A stretch of 64,000 nucleotides of DNA from Methanobacteriota archaeon (GCA_016841955.1 JAENYE010000001.1:124001-188000); one strand, 5' to 3'. Shown: positions 1 to 9,040, counted from the stretch's first letter. Notes: generated by a model from the letters alone, not told the origin. A program made the numbers and translations.

Positions 1-1
1 C

Positions 2-142
2 CCGGACGACGGGTTCTTCGACGACCTCTACGCCGGCTACCACATAGACCGGGTTCCGGCGAGGAGAGCGATCAACTGCGACGGGACGAAACGGGGAGAG
101 ATCCGCGAGATCATCGTCACGAACTACAGCCCCGGAGAATAA
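2..142 (+). CDS. D12-class DNA adenine methylase, C-terminal end (partial at window edge)
   Basis: The 46 visible residues are the end of an open frame that enters from the left edge and stops with TAA at 140-142. They include a Y-x-I-D-R-V-x-A-R-R-x-I-N segment, a K-R-G-E-I-R-E-I stretch and a final V-T-N-Y. This resembles the extreme C-terminus of Dam/DpnM-type (D12 class) N6-adenine DNA methyltransferases, which methylate adenine in short palindromes alone or with a restriction enzyme. The catalytic DPPY and AdoMet motifs lie outside the window, so activity cannot be judged. Its neighbour is a decayed transposase, so this end of the window looks like accessory DNA. Confidence 0.6.
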   Translation, partial: PDDGFFDDLYAGYHIDRVPARRAINCDGTKRGEIREIIVTNYSPGE

Positions 143-231
143 TAGCACCCCGATACGGGTTTTGGGGAACCCGAACTCGCGGATCGGGATCATCCCAAAA
201 CTATAAGTTCTCCCGGAGACCTGCAAAATCC

Positions 232-594
232 ATGGCATTCCGGGAGATCGACGATGACCTCTGGGAGATCGTCCGGAGACACCTCCCACCCCAAAAACCC
301 CACATCGGCAGGCCCCGCCGTGACCCCCGGCACCTCTTCAACGGGGTCCTGTACGTCCTCTCCAACGGGTGCACCTGGAGCGATGTGCCGGCGAAGTACG
401 GGACGAAATCGACGGTGCACCGCTACCACCTCGAGCTCTGCGAGCGGGGGGCGTACCAGGCTATCCTCCTCGACCTCCTCCGGTCGGGCTACGAGTTCCG
501 GAAGGGGGAGCCGGGCCGGTGTGCTGTGGAGGCCACGGTGGTGCCGGGGCGGCGCTGATGGCCGGGGGTATGACTGTCACATACCCGTCACGAA
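232..594 (+). pseudogene. IS5-family transposase remnant (DUF4096 N-terminus, frameshifted)
   Basis: The first 108 codons read as the N-terminal DUF4096 domain of an IS5-family transposase: L-W-E-I-V at the start, a P-R-x-D-P-R-H-L-F-N-G-V-L-Y-V-L core and G-C-T-W-S-D-V-P. Near base 552 the frame breaks. The expected continuation, a V-P-G-R-R-G-A-D-G-R-G-Y-D pattern leading into the DDE domain, carries on in the neighbouring frame only to about 594. The catalytic domain is then missing and repeat DNA follows. The element is therefore dead. No intact terminal inverted repeats were recognised. Confidence 0.72.
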
Positions 595-610
595 AGACGT
601 ATATACCACA

Positions 611-839
611 GCCTCACGCGAAGCCGCGAAGAATAGTTGGTTGGTGGTGATAGTCCCCTTCGCGGCTTCGCGTTCTTCGCGTGAGGCTCTATCACTATCC
701 CCATACTTGACCTCACGCGAAGCCGTGAAGAACGCGAAGTTCGGTCGATTGCTGGTGGTAGTCCCCTTCGCACCTGACGGTGCTCGAACTCCGGCCCTTC
801 GGCCCGTCGTTCTTCGCGGCTTCGCGGCTTTCGCGTGAG
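611..839. repeat. Cluster of inverted GC-rich palindromic repeats (copy 1)
   Basis: Four related units with core TCACGCGAAG..CGCGAAGCCGCGAAG lie at about 611-632 (+), 658-687 (-), 711-741 (+) and 809-839 (-). They alternate in orientation, so neighbouring units can form long stem-loops. The 41-base segment 730-770 is the exact reverse complement of 31933-31973, so more than the short core has been copied. Short open frames here encode repeated S-R-E-E-R-E-A-A-K peptides, which are translations of the palindrome and not genes. From 840 to 1105 I see no gene or RNA. Confidence 0.85.
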
Positions 840-1105
840 TTACCATTACAGAGAGGTGATACCTCAATTCGTCCAACCAAGAACGACCACCCCAACCCAC
901 AGAGCCGGAGGCGACCCACACACCGCTTATTTTGAATCGACAGCCGTTTAGAGTTCCTGCCTATAAGGGGAGCCTCGGAGGAGGCAGGCATGGGGATCTG
1001 CGTGACTGACCATTCCAGAGCACAGGGCCCACCGGAGTTGGAATGTTTGGAAGCCGCCTTCTCGAACCGAGAGGAGGCAACCCGGCATAGCGAACGTCGC
1101 CGCCT

Positions 1106-1678
1106 CTAAAATTTCCCCGCCACCACCACGAAGAGGTCGCCCCGGGGCACCGGGGGCTCCGCCGCCGTCCCGGTAGCGATCCTTTCTGCCGGGTAGCCGA
1201 GATCCTCGCAGACGGCAAGCCGGGTCTCCGGCGGGAGGGCTGCCGCGAGCGTCCCGACGTCGAAGGCCGGGTCGGCGATGAGAAAGACGACCCGGCCCGC
1301 GAGGACCTCCTCCCGGGCTTCGGCGACCGCCCGGGCATGGTCCTTCCCGTGGGCCGAGACGACCGCCGCCTTCGTCAGCGGGACCTTCAGGCGGGCGAAG
1401 GCAACCTGGAGGGAGGAGATCCCGGGGACCACCTCGCCCTGGAGGTAGCCGAGCCCCGCAAGCATCGGGTCACCCGTCGAGAGGACGACCGCGTGGGCCG
1501 GGAGGGACCGGAGGTTCCGGTAATCCGCGATCTCGTGCACCTCGCACCCCGGCGGGATGGCGTCCCGCGCAAGCGCGATCGCCCGGGCCGAACCGTAGAC
1601 GAGCGACGCACCCGCGATGGCACTCGCCGCCTCCGCGGTCAGCATACCGGGGCCGCAGCCCACACCGACGACCTTCAT
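1106..1678 (-). CDS. cbiE: Cobalt-precorrin-7 C5-methyltransferase CbiE
   Basis: CbiE methylates C-5 of the corrin ring; together with CbiT (C-15 methylation and decarboxylation) it performs the job of fused CobL. The protein has 190 residues, normal for stand-alone CbiE. It opens with the V-G-V-G-C-G-P-G-M-L-T motif (residues 4-14) of tetrapyrrole methylases and has S-T-G-D-P-M-L and P-G-I-S-S-L-Q further in. ATG at 1678 was chosen because it overlaps the cbiD stop by four bases (ATGA) and starts right before the motif; upstream in-frame codons would run deep into cbiD. It is the last gene of the eight-gene minus-strand operon. Confidence 0.93.
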   Translation of the reverse strand: MKVVGVGCGPGMLTAEAASAIAGASLVYGSARAIALARDAIPPGCEVHEIADYRNLRSLPAHAVVLSTGDPMLAGLGYLQGEVVPGISSLQVAFARLKVPLTKAAVVSAHGKDHARAVAEAREEVLAGRVVFLIADPAFDVGTLAAALPPETRLAVCEDLGYPAERIATGTAAEPPVPRGDLFVVVAGKF

Positions 1679-2688
1679 GGCGACTCCCCGATGACCCGGC
1701 CGTCGCGGTCGACGATCACGACCCGGACGCGGGGGTAGCGGGCCCGGAACGCCGCAAATTCCCGGTGGGCCACCTCCTTCCAGAGCGGGGTCGCCGAGAG
1801 TTCCTCCACCGTCGCGCACCCGGTCCCCTCGAGGACGTCCGGGTTCATGAACTTCAGGATCAGGCCGGGGAGCCCGCAGATCACCGCGTCGCCGTCGGCC
1901 GCCCGGAGCGCCTCGTGGAGTTTACTTCCCACGAGGATCGCCTCGTGCTCCGGGAAGAGAAGCCGGGAGGAGCGCAGGCCAAGCCGCCCGGTCGTCAGCA
2001 CGACCCCTCCGGGAGCCCGGGCGATACGGTCGAGCACCCCCTCCGTCATGTGATCGTCCCAGGGCTCCACGAGCCCGGTCGTCCCGAGGACCGATATCCC
2101 ACCCTGGACCCCGATCTTCGGGTTCAGCGTCTTCTGCGCCACCTCCGCCCCCCGGGGGACCGTGAGGATGACCGTCGTCCCGGATAGATCCGCCTCCTCC
2201 ACCGCCTCGTCGATCGACCGCCGGATGCAGTCGAGCGCGGGGGCGCTGATCGCCGGCGTCCCCTGCAGGTGGCGAAGGGTATTGCGGCCGAAACTCCCGA
2301 TACCCTCGCCGGGGACGAACTGGACCCCTCCCGAGAGGGAAGGGACCGCGGTCGCGACGAACTCAAGCCCCGCGGTCACGTCCGAGGGGTAGTCCCCGGC
2401 GTCCTTCCGGCACGACGCCCGCCCCCGGTAGGCGTCCGTCGGGATCCGGACGGCGATGCCGCAGGGGAGGGTGACACCCACCTCCTCCACGGTATCGAGA
2501 GAGAGCGAGAGTACCGCCGCCTTACAGGCCGCGGCCGCCGTCGTCCCCGTCGTGAACCCCCGGCGGAGGACCGATCCCGACGCCGTCAGGACCGCGAGAC
2601 CCCGACGGACGTCGGGGAGGAGGCCGGGGGAGCGGCAGGCCGCCACCCACGCCTCGGGGTACTCGAAATCAGTAACCGGGTCCCGCAT
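1675..2688 (-). CDS. cbiD: Cobalt-precorrin-5B C1-methyltransferase CbiD
   Basis: CbiD methylates C-1 in the anaerobic branch of cobalamin synthesis. The diagnostic R-R-G-F-T-T-G-T-T-A-A-A-A motif is at about residues 42-54, followed by a glycine-rich region and a G-R-L-G-L-R-S motif typical of the family. From ATG 2688 the product is 337 residues, which leaves roughly 40 residues before the motif; in many homologues it lies nearer the N-terminus. The start overlaps the end of cbiC by about 20 bases. A later alternative start cannot be excluded, but translational coupling is evident throughout this operon. Confidence 0.92.
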   Translation of the reverse strand: MRDPVTDFEYPEAWVAACRSPGLLPDVRRGLAVLTASGSVLRRGFTTGTTAAAACKAAVLSLSLDTVEEVGVTLPCGIAVRIPTDAYRGRASCRKDAGDYPSDVTAGLEFVATAVPSLSGGVQFVPGEGIGSFGRNTLRHLQGTPAISAPALDCIRRSIDEAVEEADLSGTTVILTVPRGAEVAQKTLNPKIGVQGGISVLGTTGLVEPWDDHMTEGVLDRIARAPGGVVLTTGRLGLRSSRLLFPEHEAILVGSKLHEALRAADGDAVICGLPGLILKFMNPDVLEGTGCATVEELSATPLWKEVAHREFAAFRARYPRVRVVIVDRDGRVIGESP

Positions 2689-3349
2689 GGCCTGCACGCT
2701 CGGCGAGGATCGTGATGATCTCGTTTGTCGCCGCCACCGCAACCGGTGTTCCGCCCCGGGTGCCGGCGTTCGTGACCGACGGCACGTCGAGAGCGCGGAG
2801 CGCCTCCTTCGACTCCGCCGCGTTCACGAACCCCACCGGGGTCCCGACGACCAGCGCCGGGCGGACCCCGGCACGGACCATATCGCAGACGACCAGGAGC
2901 GCCGACGGGGCGTTCCCGATGACCACGATCGCGCCCCCGATGCGGTCGCGCAGGGCAAGAAACCCGGCAGAGGTCCGGGTGATCCCGCGCTCGCGGGCGA
3001 TATCCTCGCCGAAGTCGAGGGCGCAGACGACCTCGCTTGCGTGCCCGCGTTTCAGGATGCCCGCCTGCACCATCCGGATATCGGTGACGATCGGCGCCCG
3101 CCGCCCGAGCGCGGCAAGCCCGGCCTCGACAGGGTCGCCGCAAAACCGCATCAGGTCGGCCATCGCAAAGTCGCCGACCGCAACCGAGCACCGCTGCCGG
3201 ATCCGGTCCTCGGGGGTGGCGTCTCCCACCCGTTCCCGGGCCAGGTTCCGGCTCGCGCTCGCTATCGCGTAGGCCTCCGGCGTGACCGCCGCAAGGTCAG
3301 TATACGTATTTCCGGTGGTATCCCCGGGGCGTGATGATTCCTCTCGCAT
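2669..3349 (-). CDS. cbiC: Cobalt-precorrin-8 methylmutase CbiC
   Basis: CbiC moves a methyl group from C-11 to C-12 and gives cobyrinic acid. The A-P-I-V-T-D-I-R-M-V-Q-A-G-I segment matches the family's conserved substrate loop, and the later G-N-A-P-S-A-L and P-V-G-F-V-N-A-A-E-S-K motifs are characteristic. ATG 3349 gives 226 residues and overlaps the cbiH stop by 53 bases. That is long for an overlap, but the upstream extension has no family similarity and downstream starts would cut into the conserved part. Confidence 0.93.
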   Translation of the reverse strand: MREESSRPGDTTGNTYTDLAAVTPEAYAIASASRNLARERVGDATPEDRIRQRCSVAVGDFAMADLMRFCGDPVEAGLAALGRRAPIVTDIRMVQAGILKRGHASEVVCALDFGEDIARERGITRTSAGFLALRDRIGGAIVVIGNAPSALLVVCDMVRAGVRPALVVGTPVGFVNAAESKEALRALDVPSVTNAGTRGGTPVAVAATNEIITILAERAGHAGPGY

Positions 3350-4091
3350 CAGTCTTATCCCTCCAGATCCTCGTCTCTTCTCCGCCGACAAAGACGATCG
3401 AGTGCATATCCACGAAGGCGAAGTGGTCTGCAAACTCCTCAAGCGTCGTGATCAACCGCTCCTCTCCCTCCCGGTAGGCGTTCCTGACCACCCCGACCGG
3501 GGTTCTATCCGGGAGGTGGCGACGGGCGATCCCGACCGCCGCGTCCAGGTTGTGCGGCCTCCCCCGGGACCGGGGGTTGTAGAGGACGACCGGCACCCGC
3601 ATCCGGAACGCGAGGTCGAGCCTCCGCTCGATCTCCTCCCAGGGTGTCAGGAGGTCCGAGAGGCTCATCGTGACGTAGTCGCCCGAGAGCGGCGAGCCGA
3701 GGAGCGCCGCCGCCGAGACCGCGGCCGTGATGCCGGGGATGACCTCGACGGGGACGGTCGAGCCCGACCGTTCGGCCACCTCGAGGACGATGCTCGCCAT
3801 CCCGTAGACCCCGGCATCGCCGCCGCTCACCATCGCGACGATGCGGTCCTGTGCGAGAGCGAGCGCCTTTGCCGCCCGGTCCACTTCCCGGCCCATGCTG
3901 CTCCGGATGACCTCCTTTCCCGCCAGCATCGGCTCGACCAGGTCGAGATAGAACCCGTTGCCGATGACGCAGTCGGCCTCGCCGAGGGCTTTCAACGCCC
4001 GGGGCGTCATCTGCAGCAGGTCGCCGGGGCCGGTGCCGACGATATACAGTCTTCCTCCACTATCGTGCGATTGCAACGGTAACACTCCCAT
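3297..4091 (-). CDS. cbiH: Cobalt-precorrin-3B C17-methyltransferase CbiH
   Basis: CbiH methylates C-17 and drives ring contraction. It is a 264-residue tetrapyrrole methylase with I-V-G-T-G-P-G-D at about residues 17-24, M-V-S-G-G-D-A-G-V-Y-G-M and P-G-I-T-A-A, followed by the family's V-V-L-Y-N-P-R-S segment. ATG 4091 was chosen because the longer frame adds only low-complexity arginine-rich sequence antisense in character. It overlaps cbiG by 32 bases. It is a plain CbiH without the extra domains sometimes fused to it. Confidence 0.93.
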   Translation of the reverse strand: MGVLPLQSHDSGGRLYIVGTGPGDLLQMTPRALKALGEADCVIGNGFYLDLVEPMLAGKEVIRSSMGREVDRAAKALALAQDRIVAMVSGGDAGVYGMASIVLEVAERSGSTVPVEVIPGITAAVSAAALLGSPLSGDYVTMSLSDLLTPWEEIERRLDLAFRMRVPVVLYNPRSRGRPHNLDAAVGIARRHLPDRTPVGVVRNAYREGEERLITTLEEFADHFAFVDMHSIVFVGGEETRIWRDKTDARGIITPRGYHRKYVY

Positions 4092-4932
4092 AGGTCTGCT
4101 TGGCAAGCACCAGTTCCTTCCGCTTCGAGGCCGCGAGAGCCGAGGGCTCCGCGACCCCGGCAAGCCCGATCAGGGAGGCCCGCGAGGGCGATGGGGCCTC
4201 CTCTGCGTTCAACGTCTCATCGTCCAGGAAGACAAGGTTGCCGCCCATCTCCTCAACGGCAGAAAGAAGCCCCGTCTCCCCGCGCTTTTTCGCGGTCGTC
4301 GCGTAGACGAGGACCTCGCCGGGGGCGACCCCGGCCTCCCGGAGGGCCTCCCGGAGAGCTTCTGCCACGTCGGCAGCCGGGACGCCCTTCCGGCACCCGA
4401 CGCCGACGACGTACTCACCCTTCCGGACGAGGAGGGAGACCCCCGGTCCCGCGACGACGATCCCGGGTCCGGCGACCGCGTAGATGGGCACGTCAGCGTC
4501 CAGCACCGCGGCGTTCACCGCCCGGGTGGAGTCGCGGTTCACGATATCGCGCCCCAACCGGGCGGCTAGCCCCTCGACCGATTCCCGGCCGCGGGTCTCG
4601 GTCGCGGTCGTGATCACCGGTTCGATCCCGAGAGCGGCGAGTTCACGGGCAAGGTCGTTTGCGCCGTGGTGCCCGCCGACGACCGGGACGGCGTAGCGCA
4701 GGTCCGGGCCGACCACCACCACCGCCGGGTCCCGCCACTTGTCGGCGAGAAGGGGGGCGACGCCCCGGACCGCGATCCCGGCCGACATCAGGGCGACGAT
4801 CCGGTCGTAGCCGGCAAACGCCGCCCGGAAGGCACCCGGGCCGTAGGGAACGACCTCGGCCCGGAGGACGCCCGCTATCCGGCGGGCGTCGGGGAGGAAC
4901 CGCTCGAGCGCGATCACGACTGTCCCGGTCAT
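4060..4932 (-). CDS. cbiG: Cobalt-precorrin-5A hydrolase CbiG
   Basis: CbiG opens the delta-lactone of cobalt-precorrin-5A and releases acetaldehyde. The 290-residue product has the N-terminal domain (V-V-I-A-L, then M-S-A-G-I-A-V-R), the central segment with V-V-G-G-H-H-G-A-N-D-L-A and the C-terminal domain with V-G-V-G-C-R-K-G. ATG 4932 overlaps the cbiF stop as ATGA; the longer frame upstream is antisense-like sequence inside cbiF. Domain order and length are normal. Confidence 0.93.
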   Translation of the reverse strand: MTGTVVIALERFLPDARRIAGVLRAEVVPYGPGAFRAAFAGYDRIVALMSAGIAVRGVAPLLADKWRDPAVVVVGPDLRYAVPVVGGHHGANDLARELAALGIEPVITTATETRGRESVEGLAARLGRDIVNRDSTRAVNAAVLDADVPIYAVAGPGIVVAGPGVSLLVRKGEYVVGVGCRKGVPAADVAEALREALREAGVAPGEVLVYATTAKKRGETGLLSAVEEMGGNLVFLDDETLNAEEAPSPSRASLIGLAGVAEPSALAASKRKELVLAKQTYGSVTVAIAR

Positions 4933-5645
4933 GAGTAGAGGACCGACCTCCCGAACCCCGATGTTGCCCCCTCGACCGCCTTCCCGATGACGATCAGTGC
5001 CGTCCGCTCGATCCCGGCCGCCCGGGCCTTTGCCGCGATATCGGCCACCGTCCCCAGGACGACCTTCTGGTCGGGCCAGGAGGCGTGGTATACGACCGCC
5101 GCCGGGGTCCCGGGCGGACACTCCACGCGGGCGAGGACCTCCTCCATCCGCTCGGTCCCGAGGAAGACCACCATCGTCTGCCCGAGCCGGGAGAACTCGG
5201 GGATCAGGTCCGCTTCAAGCGTCGCACCCGCAGGACGGGTGACGATCAGGCTCTCGGAGACGTCGCGGAGCGTGAACTGGGTCCGGAGAGCCGCCGCTGC
5301 CGCAAAGAGCGACGAGACCCCGGGGACGATCTCGGCCTCGATACCACGCCGGGAAAGCTCCGCCATCTGCTCGACGATCGCCCCATAAAGCGCCGGGTCG
5401 CCGGAGTGGAGCCGGACGACGAGTTCTCCGGCCCTGACGTGCTCCTCGATCGCGCCGACGATCTCCTCGAGCGCCATCCCCCAGCTGTCGAGTTTCAGCC
5501 CCGCACCGGACTCCTCCACGAGCGCGGGGTTCACGAGCGAACCCGCGTAGATGAGGACGTCCGCCCGCCGGAGGAGGTCCATCCCCCGGACGGTGATGAG
5601 GTCGGGCGCCCCGGGCCCCGCACCCACGATGTAGAACTTATGCAT
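4929..5645 (-). CDS. cbiF: Cobalt-precorrin-4 C11-methyltransferase CbiF
   Basis: CbiF methylates C-11. The 238-residue protein carries the methylase N-terminal motif V-G-A-G-P-G-A-P-D-L-I-T (about 7-18), an A-G-S-L-V-N segment typical of CbiF/CobM, and L-H-S-G-D-P-A-L-Y-G-A, the substrate and AdoMet loop. ATG 5645 overlaps the end of cbiL by eight bases, and the reading frame upstream of it has no similarity to the family. It is followed by cbiG with an ATGA overlap. Confidence 0.94.
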   Translation of the reverse strand: MHKFYIVGAGPGAPDLITVRGMDLLRRADVLIYAGSLVNPALVEESGAGLKLDSWGMALEEIVGAIEEHVRAGELVVRLHSGDPALYGAIVEQMAELSRRGIEAEIVPGVSSLFAAAAALRTQFTLRDVSESLIVTRPAGATLEADLIPEFSRLGQTMVVFLGTERMEEVLARVECPPGTPAAVVYHASWPDQKVVLGTVADIAAKARAAGIERTALIVIGKAVEGATSGFGRSVLYS

Positions 5646-6255
5646 GCGACCGCCTCGCAAAGAGGATCGAGAAGTAGTCGCTCTCCTCGGGGAGTTCGTC
5701 CCCCCGGTAGACCCGCTGTTCGGGGAGGAACATCCGCTCCACGAGGACGAACTCCGAGTAGCCCTCGCCCTTCAGGTCGGCCGCGAGCGCCGCCGGCCGC
5801 CGGACCTTCATGAAGATCCGGGACTCCGGTCCGTTCCCGTCCGATACGAAAAATCCGCCAGCCACCGGGACGTTTGCCACGGAGGCGAACGCGGTGATGG
5901 AACTGATCCCGGGCTCGGTCGCAAACGCGACTTCCGGGTAGCGCCCGGCGATCACCTCGCAGAGCCGGGAGAAGGTCGAGTAGAAGTTCGGGTCCCCGAT
6001 GATCCCGAAGACCGCCAGACCGTCCAAAGCCCACGGCGCAATCCGGTCGGCGTTCTCTTCGAGGCACTCCCGGATGTAGGCTTCGTCGCTCGTCATCGGG
6101 AAGTTGAGGACGACGGCATCGGGCCGGTAAGGCCGCACCAGGTCGTAGGCGAGGTTCCCGGGGACGAAGACCGTAGCGGCTTCGCCAAGGAGCCTGACCG
6201 CCCGCAGGGTCAGGAGTTCCGGGTCGCCGGGCCCGAGCCCCACTCCTACGAGCAT
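5638..6255 (-). CDS. cbiL: Cobalt-precorrin-2 C20-methyltransferase CbiL
   Basis: CbiL adds the C-20 methyl group that is later lost in ring contraction. The 205-residue product starts M-L-V-G-V-G-L-G-P-G-D-P-E-L-L-T, the standard tetrapyrrole methylase opening, and contains I-G-D-P-N-F-Y-S-T-F and P-G-I-S-S-I-T-A-F. ATG 6255 overlaps the cbiT stop by ten bases. The length is on the short side for CbiL (often 220-240), but all core motifs are present. Confidence 0.92.
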   Translation of the reverse strand: MLVGVGLGPGDPELLTLRAVRLLGEAATVFVPGNLAYDLVRPYRPDAVVLNFPMTSDEAYIRECLEENADRIAPWALDGLAVFGIIGDPNFYSTFSRLCEVIAGRYPEVAFATEPGISSITAFASVANVPVAGGFFVSDGNGPESRIFMKVRRPAALAADLKGEGYSEFVLVERMFLPEQRVYRGDELPEESDYFSILFARRSHA

Positions 6256-6776
6256 CCGGCACCCCCGACGACGATGTATACGGGGTTTATGGGCTTGAAC
6301 ATCACCCCGTCGGCGATCCCGGCGGACCGGGAGACCTGCAGGTGGACGGCCTCCACGAAGATCCCGAGGCGCTGCATGCTCGCTATCGCCTCATGGAGCG
6401 TCCCGACCATAACCGCGTTCACGACGATCCTTCCCTGCACGCTGTCGGCAAGGAGGTCGAGGACCTCCGGCAGGCGGCGGGAGCCCCCGACAAAGGCAGC
6501 GTCGAGCGGCCCTAGATCCGGGAGGACGTCCACCGCGTCGCCCTCGAAAAATTCAACGTTCCCGGCACCGGCGGCAACCGCCTCCTGCCGGGCATAGGCA
6601 ACCGCCTCAGGCCGTTTATCGATTGCGTAGATGCGTTCTGCCACCCTTGAAGCGGCGATGGCGATCTTCCCGGTCCCGCACCCGACATCGGCCATCCGGT
6701 CACCCGGGCGGATGCCGAGTTTCGCGAGCGAGACAGCCATGATTTCGTCCTGCGTGGGTCCACCCTTCAGTCCCAT
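6246..6776 (-). CDS. cbiT: Cobalt-precorrin-6B C15-methyltransferase (decarboxylating) CbiT
   Basis: CbiT methylates C-15 and decarboxylates the C-12 acetate. The 176-residue protein has a class I methyltransferase fold: K-G-G-P-T-Q-D-E-I-M near the start (CbiT signature) and AdoMet motif V-G-C-G-T-G at about residues 31-36. ATG 6776 is preferred because a GGGGAT ribosome-binding site lies just upstream and the signature begins immediately; a TTG at 6794 is possible. It is first in the minus-strand operon, whose promoter lies in 6777-6955, shared divergently with the ferredoxin gene. An AT-rich box near 6790-6800 may be the TATA element. No cbiJ or cbiA is present in this cluster. Confidence 0.93.
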   Translation of the reverse strand: MGLKGGPTQDEIMAVSLAKLGIRPGDRMADVGCGTGKIAIAASRVAERIYAIDKRPEAVAYARQEAVAAGAGNVEFFEGDAVDVLPDLGPLDAAFVGGSRRLPEVLDLLADSVQGRIVVNAVMVGTLHEAIASMQRLGIFVEAVHLQVSRSAGIADGVMFKPINPVYIVVGGAGCS

Positions 6777-6967
6777 AGCATCCCCATTTCCCAAATTTAT
6801 TTGTGCTAACTTCTATTAAATAGACCAGTGAGGCACTCCGGTGCCCGGGCTCGGGCGGCACGGGATGACGGCCCGTCGATCCCCTGTCGGGACGGAGATT
6901 TTGGTGCAGCAACTGAAGCGAGGAACATAAAGGTTTTTGCGAGACAGACGACAATATGGTGAGTACA

Positions 6968-7144
6968 ATGCTCAGGATAAACCGAGACAAGTGTGGATAC
7001 TGCGGCACCTGCGTTGCAGTCTGCCCCGAGGATGCGCTCGAGTTGATCGACGCCTACCTCAGCCTTGAGCGGGAGTGCATCGCCTGCGGGATCTGCGCGC
7101 GGGCGTGCCCGTTCGGAGCACTGGAGGTCGTCCATGAAGAGTAA
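6968..7144 (+). CDS. 2[4Fe-4S] ferredoxin
   Basis: This is a 58-residue ferredoxin with two C-x2-C-x2-C-x3-C-P motifs (Cys 9, 12, 15, 19 and 37, 40, 43, 47), sufficient for two [4Fe-4S] clusters. ATG 6968 is chosen because GGTGA at 6959-6963 forms a good ribosome-binding site, although an in-frame ATG sits at 6956. The stop overlaps the next gene, geranylgeranyl reductase, by 11 bases. The pair is probably an operon in which the ferredoxin supplies electrons for isoprenoid saturation; that role is inferred from position. Confidence 0.9.
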   Translation: MLRINRDKCGYCGTCVAVCPEDALELIDAYLSLERECIACGICARACPFGALEVVHEE

Positions 7145-8330
7145 CTACGACATTCTCGTCATCGGGGGCGGCCCCGCGGGGGCTCTGGCCGCGAGAACGG
7201 CGGCGGAAGCCGGGAACTCGGTCTGCCTCATCGAGAAGCGTCCCGCCATCGGCACACCGGTCCGGTGCGCGGAGGGGATCGGCAAAGAACTCTTGAAGGA
7301 ATACATCAAGCCCGACCCCCGCTGGATATCCGCAGAGATCGAGCGTGCCCGGCTCATCGCCCCGAACGGCACCAGCATCAGCCTTGAGCAGGACCGGGCG
7401 GGAAACGAGGTCGGCTACGTCCTCGACCGGAAGGTCTTTGACCGGGAGCTCGTCTGGCAGGCGGCCGAGGCCGGGACGGACGTGGTCGTCAAGACCCGGG
7501 CGACCGCGCCGATCATGGAGAACGGGGCCGTCCGGGGCGCGAAGGTGCTCTCGGTCGGCACGCCGGCCGATATCCGGGCCGAGGTGGTCATCGCCGCCGA
7601 CGGCACGGAGGCGCAGTTCGCCCGCTGGGCCGGGCTCGACACCACCGTACCCCTCCGGGAGATGATGAGCTGCGCCCAGTACCTGATGACCGACATCGAT
7701 ATCGACGCGGGCTCGACGGACTTTTACCTGGGCAACGAGATCGCGCCCGAAGGCTATCTCTGGGCCTTCCCGAAAGGCGATCGGACGGCCAACGTAGGGA
7801 TCGGCATCTCCGGCCGCAAAAGCCGCGACGGGGCCCGGGCGAAGGACTACCTGGACCGATTTGTCGCGAAGAACTTCCCGCACGGCAAGACAATCGAGGC
7901 GATCGCGGGCGGTGTCCCGGTCTGCCGGCCGCTCGCCTGCACGGTCGCCGACGGCCTTATGGTCATCGGCGACGCGGCAAGGGTCGTCGACCCCCTCACC
8001 GGCGGCGGGATCGGCAACGCCATGTTCACCGGGAGGCTCGCCGCCCGGGTAGCCTCAGGGTGCATCGAGGCAGGCAACTGCTCAAAGGAGGCGCTGATGC
8101 CCTACGACACGGAATGGCGCGCGTCCCGGATGGGCACGTTCCTCGAGCGGAACTACAAGGTCAAGGAGTACTTCATCACCCTCGACGATACAAAACTCAA
8201 CGCCCTCGCGGACTCGATCGCCAGTATCAGCCTCAAGGAGTTCTCGGTCTCGGCTCTCATCAAGGAACTGATCAAGCGGAACCCGAAGATGCTCTTCGAA
8301 CTTAAAGCGCTCAAAGATACTCTAGCCTGA
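7134..8330 (+). CDS. Digeranylgeranylglycerophospholipid reductase-type flavoprotein
   Basis: This is a 398-residue FAD enzyme of the geranylgeranyl reductase family, which saturates the double bonds of archaeal ether-lipid chains. A Rossmann motif [12 protein letters not shown] lies at about residues 9-20, R-C-A-E-G-I follows near residue 45, and the second FAD motif [14 protein letters not shown] is near residue 280. ATG 7134 lies within the end of the ferredoxin gene; longer starts add sequence antisense to nothing conserved. Its stop overlaps convergently with trkA by nine bases. The genetic linkage to a ferredoxin supports a ferredoxin-dependent reduction. Confidence 0.9.
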   Translation: MKSNYDILVIGGGPAGALAARTAAEAGNSVCLIEKRPAIGTPVRCAEGIGKELLKEYIKPDPRWISAEIERARLIAPNGTSISLEQDRAGNEVGYVLDRKVFDRELVWQAAEAGTDVVVKTRATAPIMENGAVRGAKVLSVGTPADIRAEVVIAADGTEAQFARWAGLDTTVPLREMMSCAQYLMTDIDIDAGSTDFYLGNEIAPEGYLWAFPKGDRTANVGIGISGRKSRDGARAKDYLDRFVAKNFPHGKTIEAIAGGVPVCRPLACTVADGLMVIGDAARVVDPLTGGGIGNAMFTGRLAARVASGCIEAGNCSKEALMPYDTEWRASRMGTFLERNYKVKEYFITLDDTKLNALADSIASISLKEFSVSALIKELIKRNPKMLFELKALKDTLA

Positions 8331-8987
8331 CCGTATCAACTGTTTGTTGAGGGTCTTTAGCGTCTCCCCTTCCGCTTCCTTTTTTGTAAAGACCGTGATG
8401 ATGTCACCCGGTCGGATACGGACGGTACCGCTCGGGATGATGAGGTCGCCCCCGGCACGCCGGATGGCGATGAAGACGAAGTCCCGGACATCGAGGTCCC
8501 GGATCTCGTGGTCGACGATGGGCGCGCCCTCATCGGCGACGATCTCGAAGATGGTGCCGCCGGGGATCGAGGCGACCTGCTGGAGGTTCGGGCTCTTCGC
8601 CCAATAGTAGAGCCGGGTCGCCACCAGCTCGTCTGGATTCTCGCTGATCCTCACCCCGACCTCGTTGAAGAGGTCGGAATGCTCCTTCTGGTTGACGATC
8701 GAGACGACGTTTCCGACGTCGTAGCGTTTCGCGAGCCAGCAGGTCATCAGGTTTACGGCGTCGTCGCTCGTGGTGGCGACCAGGGCGTCGGCCCGGTCGA
8801 TCCCCGCGTCCTGCAGCACCGACTTGTCGGTCGCGTTCCCGGTGATGGCGAGAACGTCGTAGTGCTCCAGAATATCGCTCGCACGTTCCTCGTCCTGGTC
8901 GATCACCACCACGGAGTCACCGGCGTTCACGGCGATCGCAGTCAGGTTCCGGCCGATTCCGCCCAGGCCGACGATGATCGTGTACAT
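8322..8987 (-). CDS. trkA: TrkA-type potassium channel/transporter regulatory subunit
   Basis: This is a 221-residue cytoplasmic regulatory protein of potassium uptake systems. The N-terminal TrkA-N (RCK) domain has G-L-G-G-I-G at residues 7-12 and an acidic end to the second strand (V-V-V-I-D), features of NAD(H) binding. The C-terminal TrkA-C domain covers about residues 135-215. No TrkH/KtrB membrane partner is encoded next to it, so the partner must be elsewhere. It is transcribed away from the RNase HII gene across a roughly 50-base spacer. Confidence 0.9.
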   Translation of the reverse strand: MYTIIVGLGGIGRNLTAIAVNAGDSVVVIDQDEERASDILEHYDVLAITGNATDKSVLQDAGIDRADALVATTSDDAVNLMTCWLAKRYDVGNVVSIVNQKEHSDLFNEVGVRISENPDELVATRLYYWAKSPNLQQVASIPGGTIFEIVADEGAPIVDHEIRDLDVRDFVFIAIRRAGGDLIIPSGTVRIRPGDIITVFTKKEAEGETLKTLNKQLIRSG

Positions 8988-9040
8988 CCATCTGGATTCA
9001 ATCGTCAGGATTGAAATACCTTGCGAATAAACCAGAGGAT

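Noticed and set aside
254-991. Several overlapping ORFs encoding S-R-E-A-A-K-rich peptides at 577-991 and similar ones near 31728-32081
   Set aside because: They are translations of the palindromic repeats in several frames, have no start context and no family pattern.
6777-6955. Cobalamin riboswitch ahead of the cbi operon
   Set aside because: No B12-box-like conserved core could be seen; only promoter-like AT-rich boxes are present.
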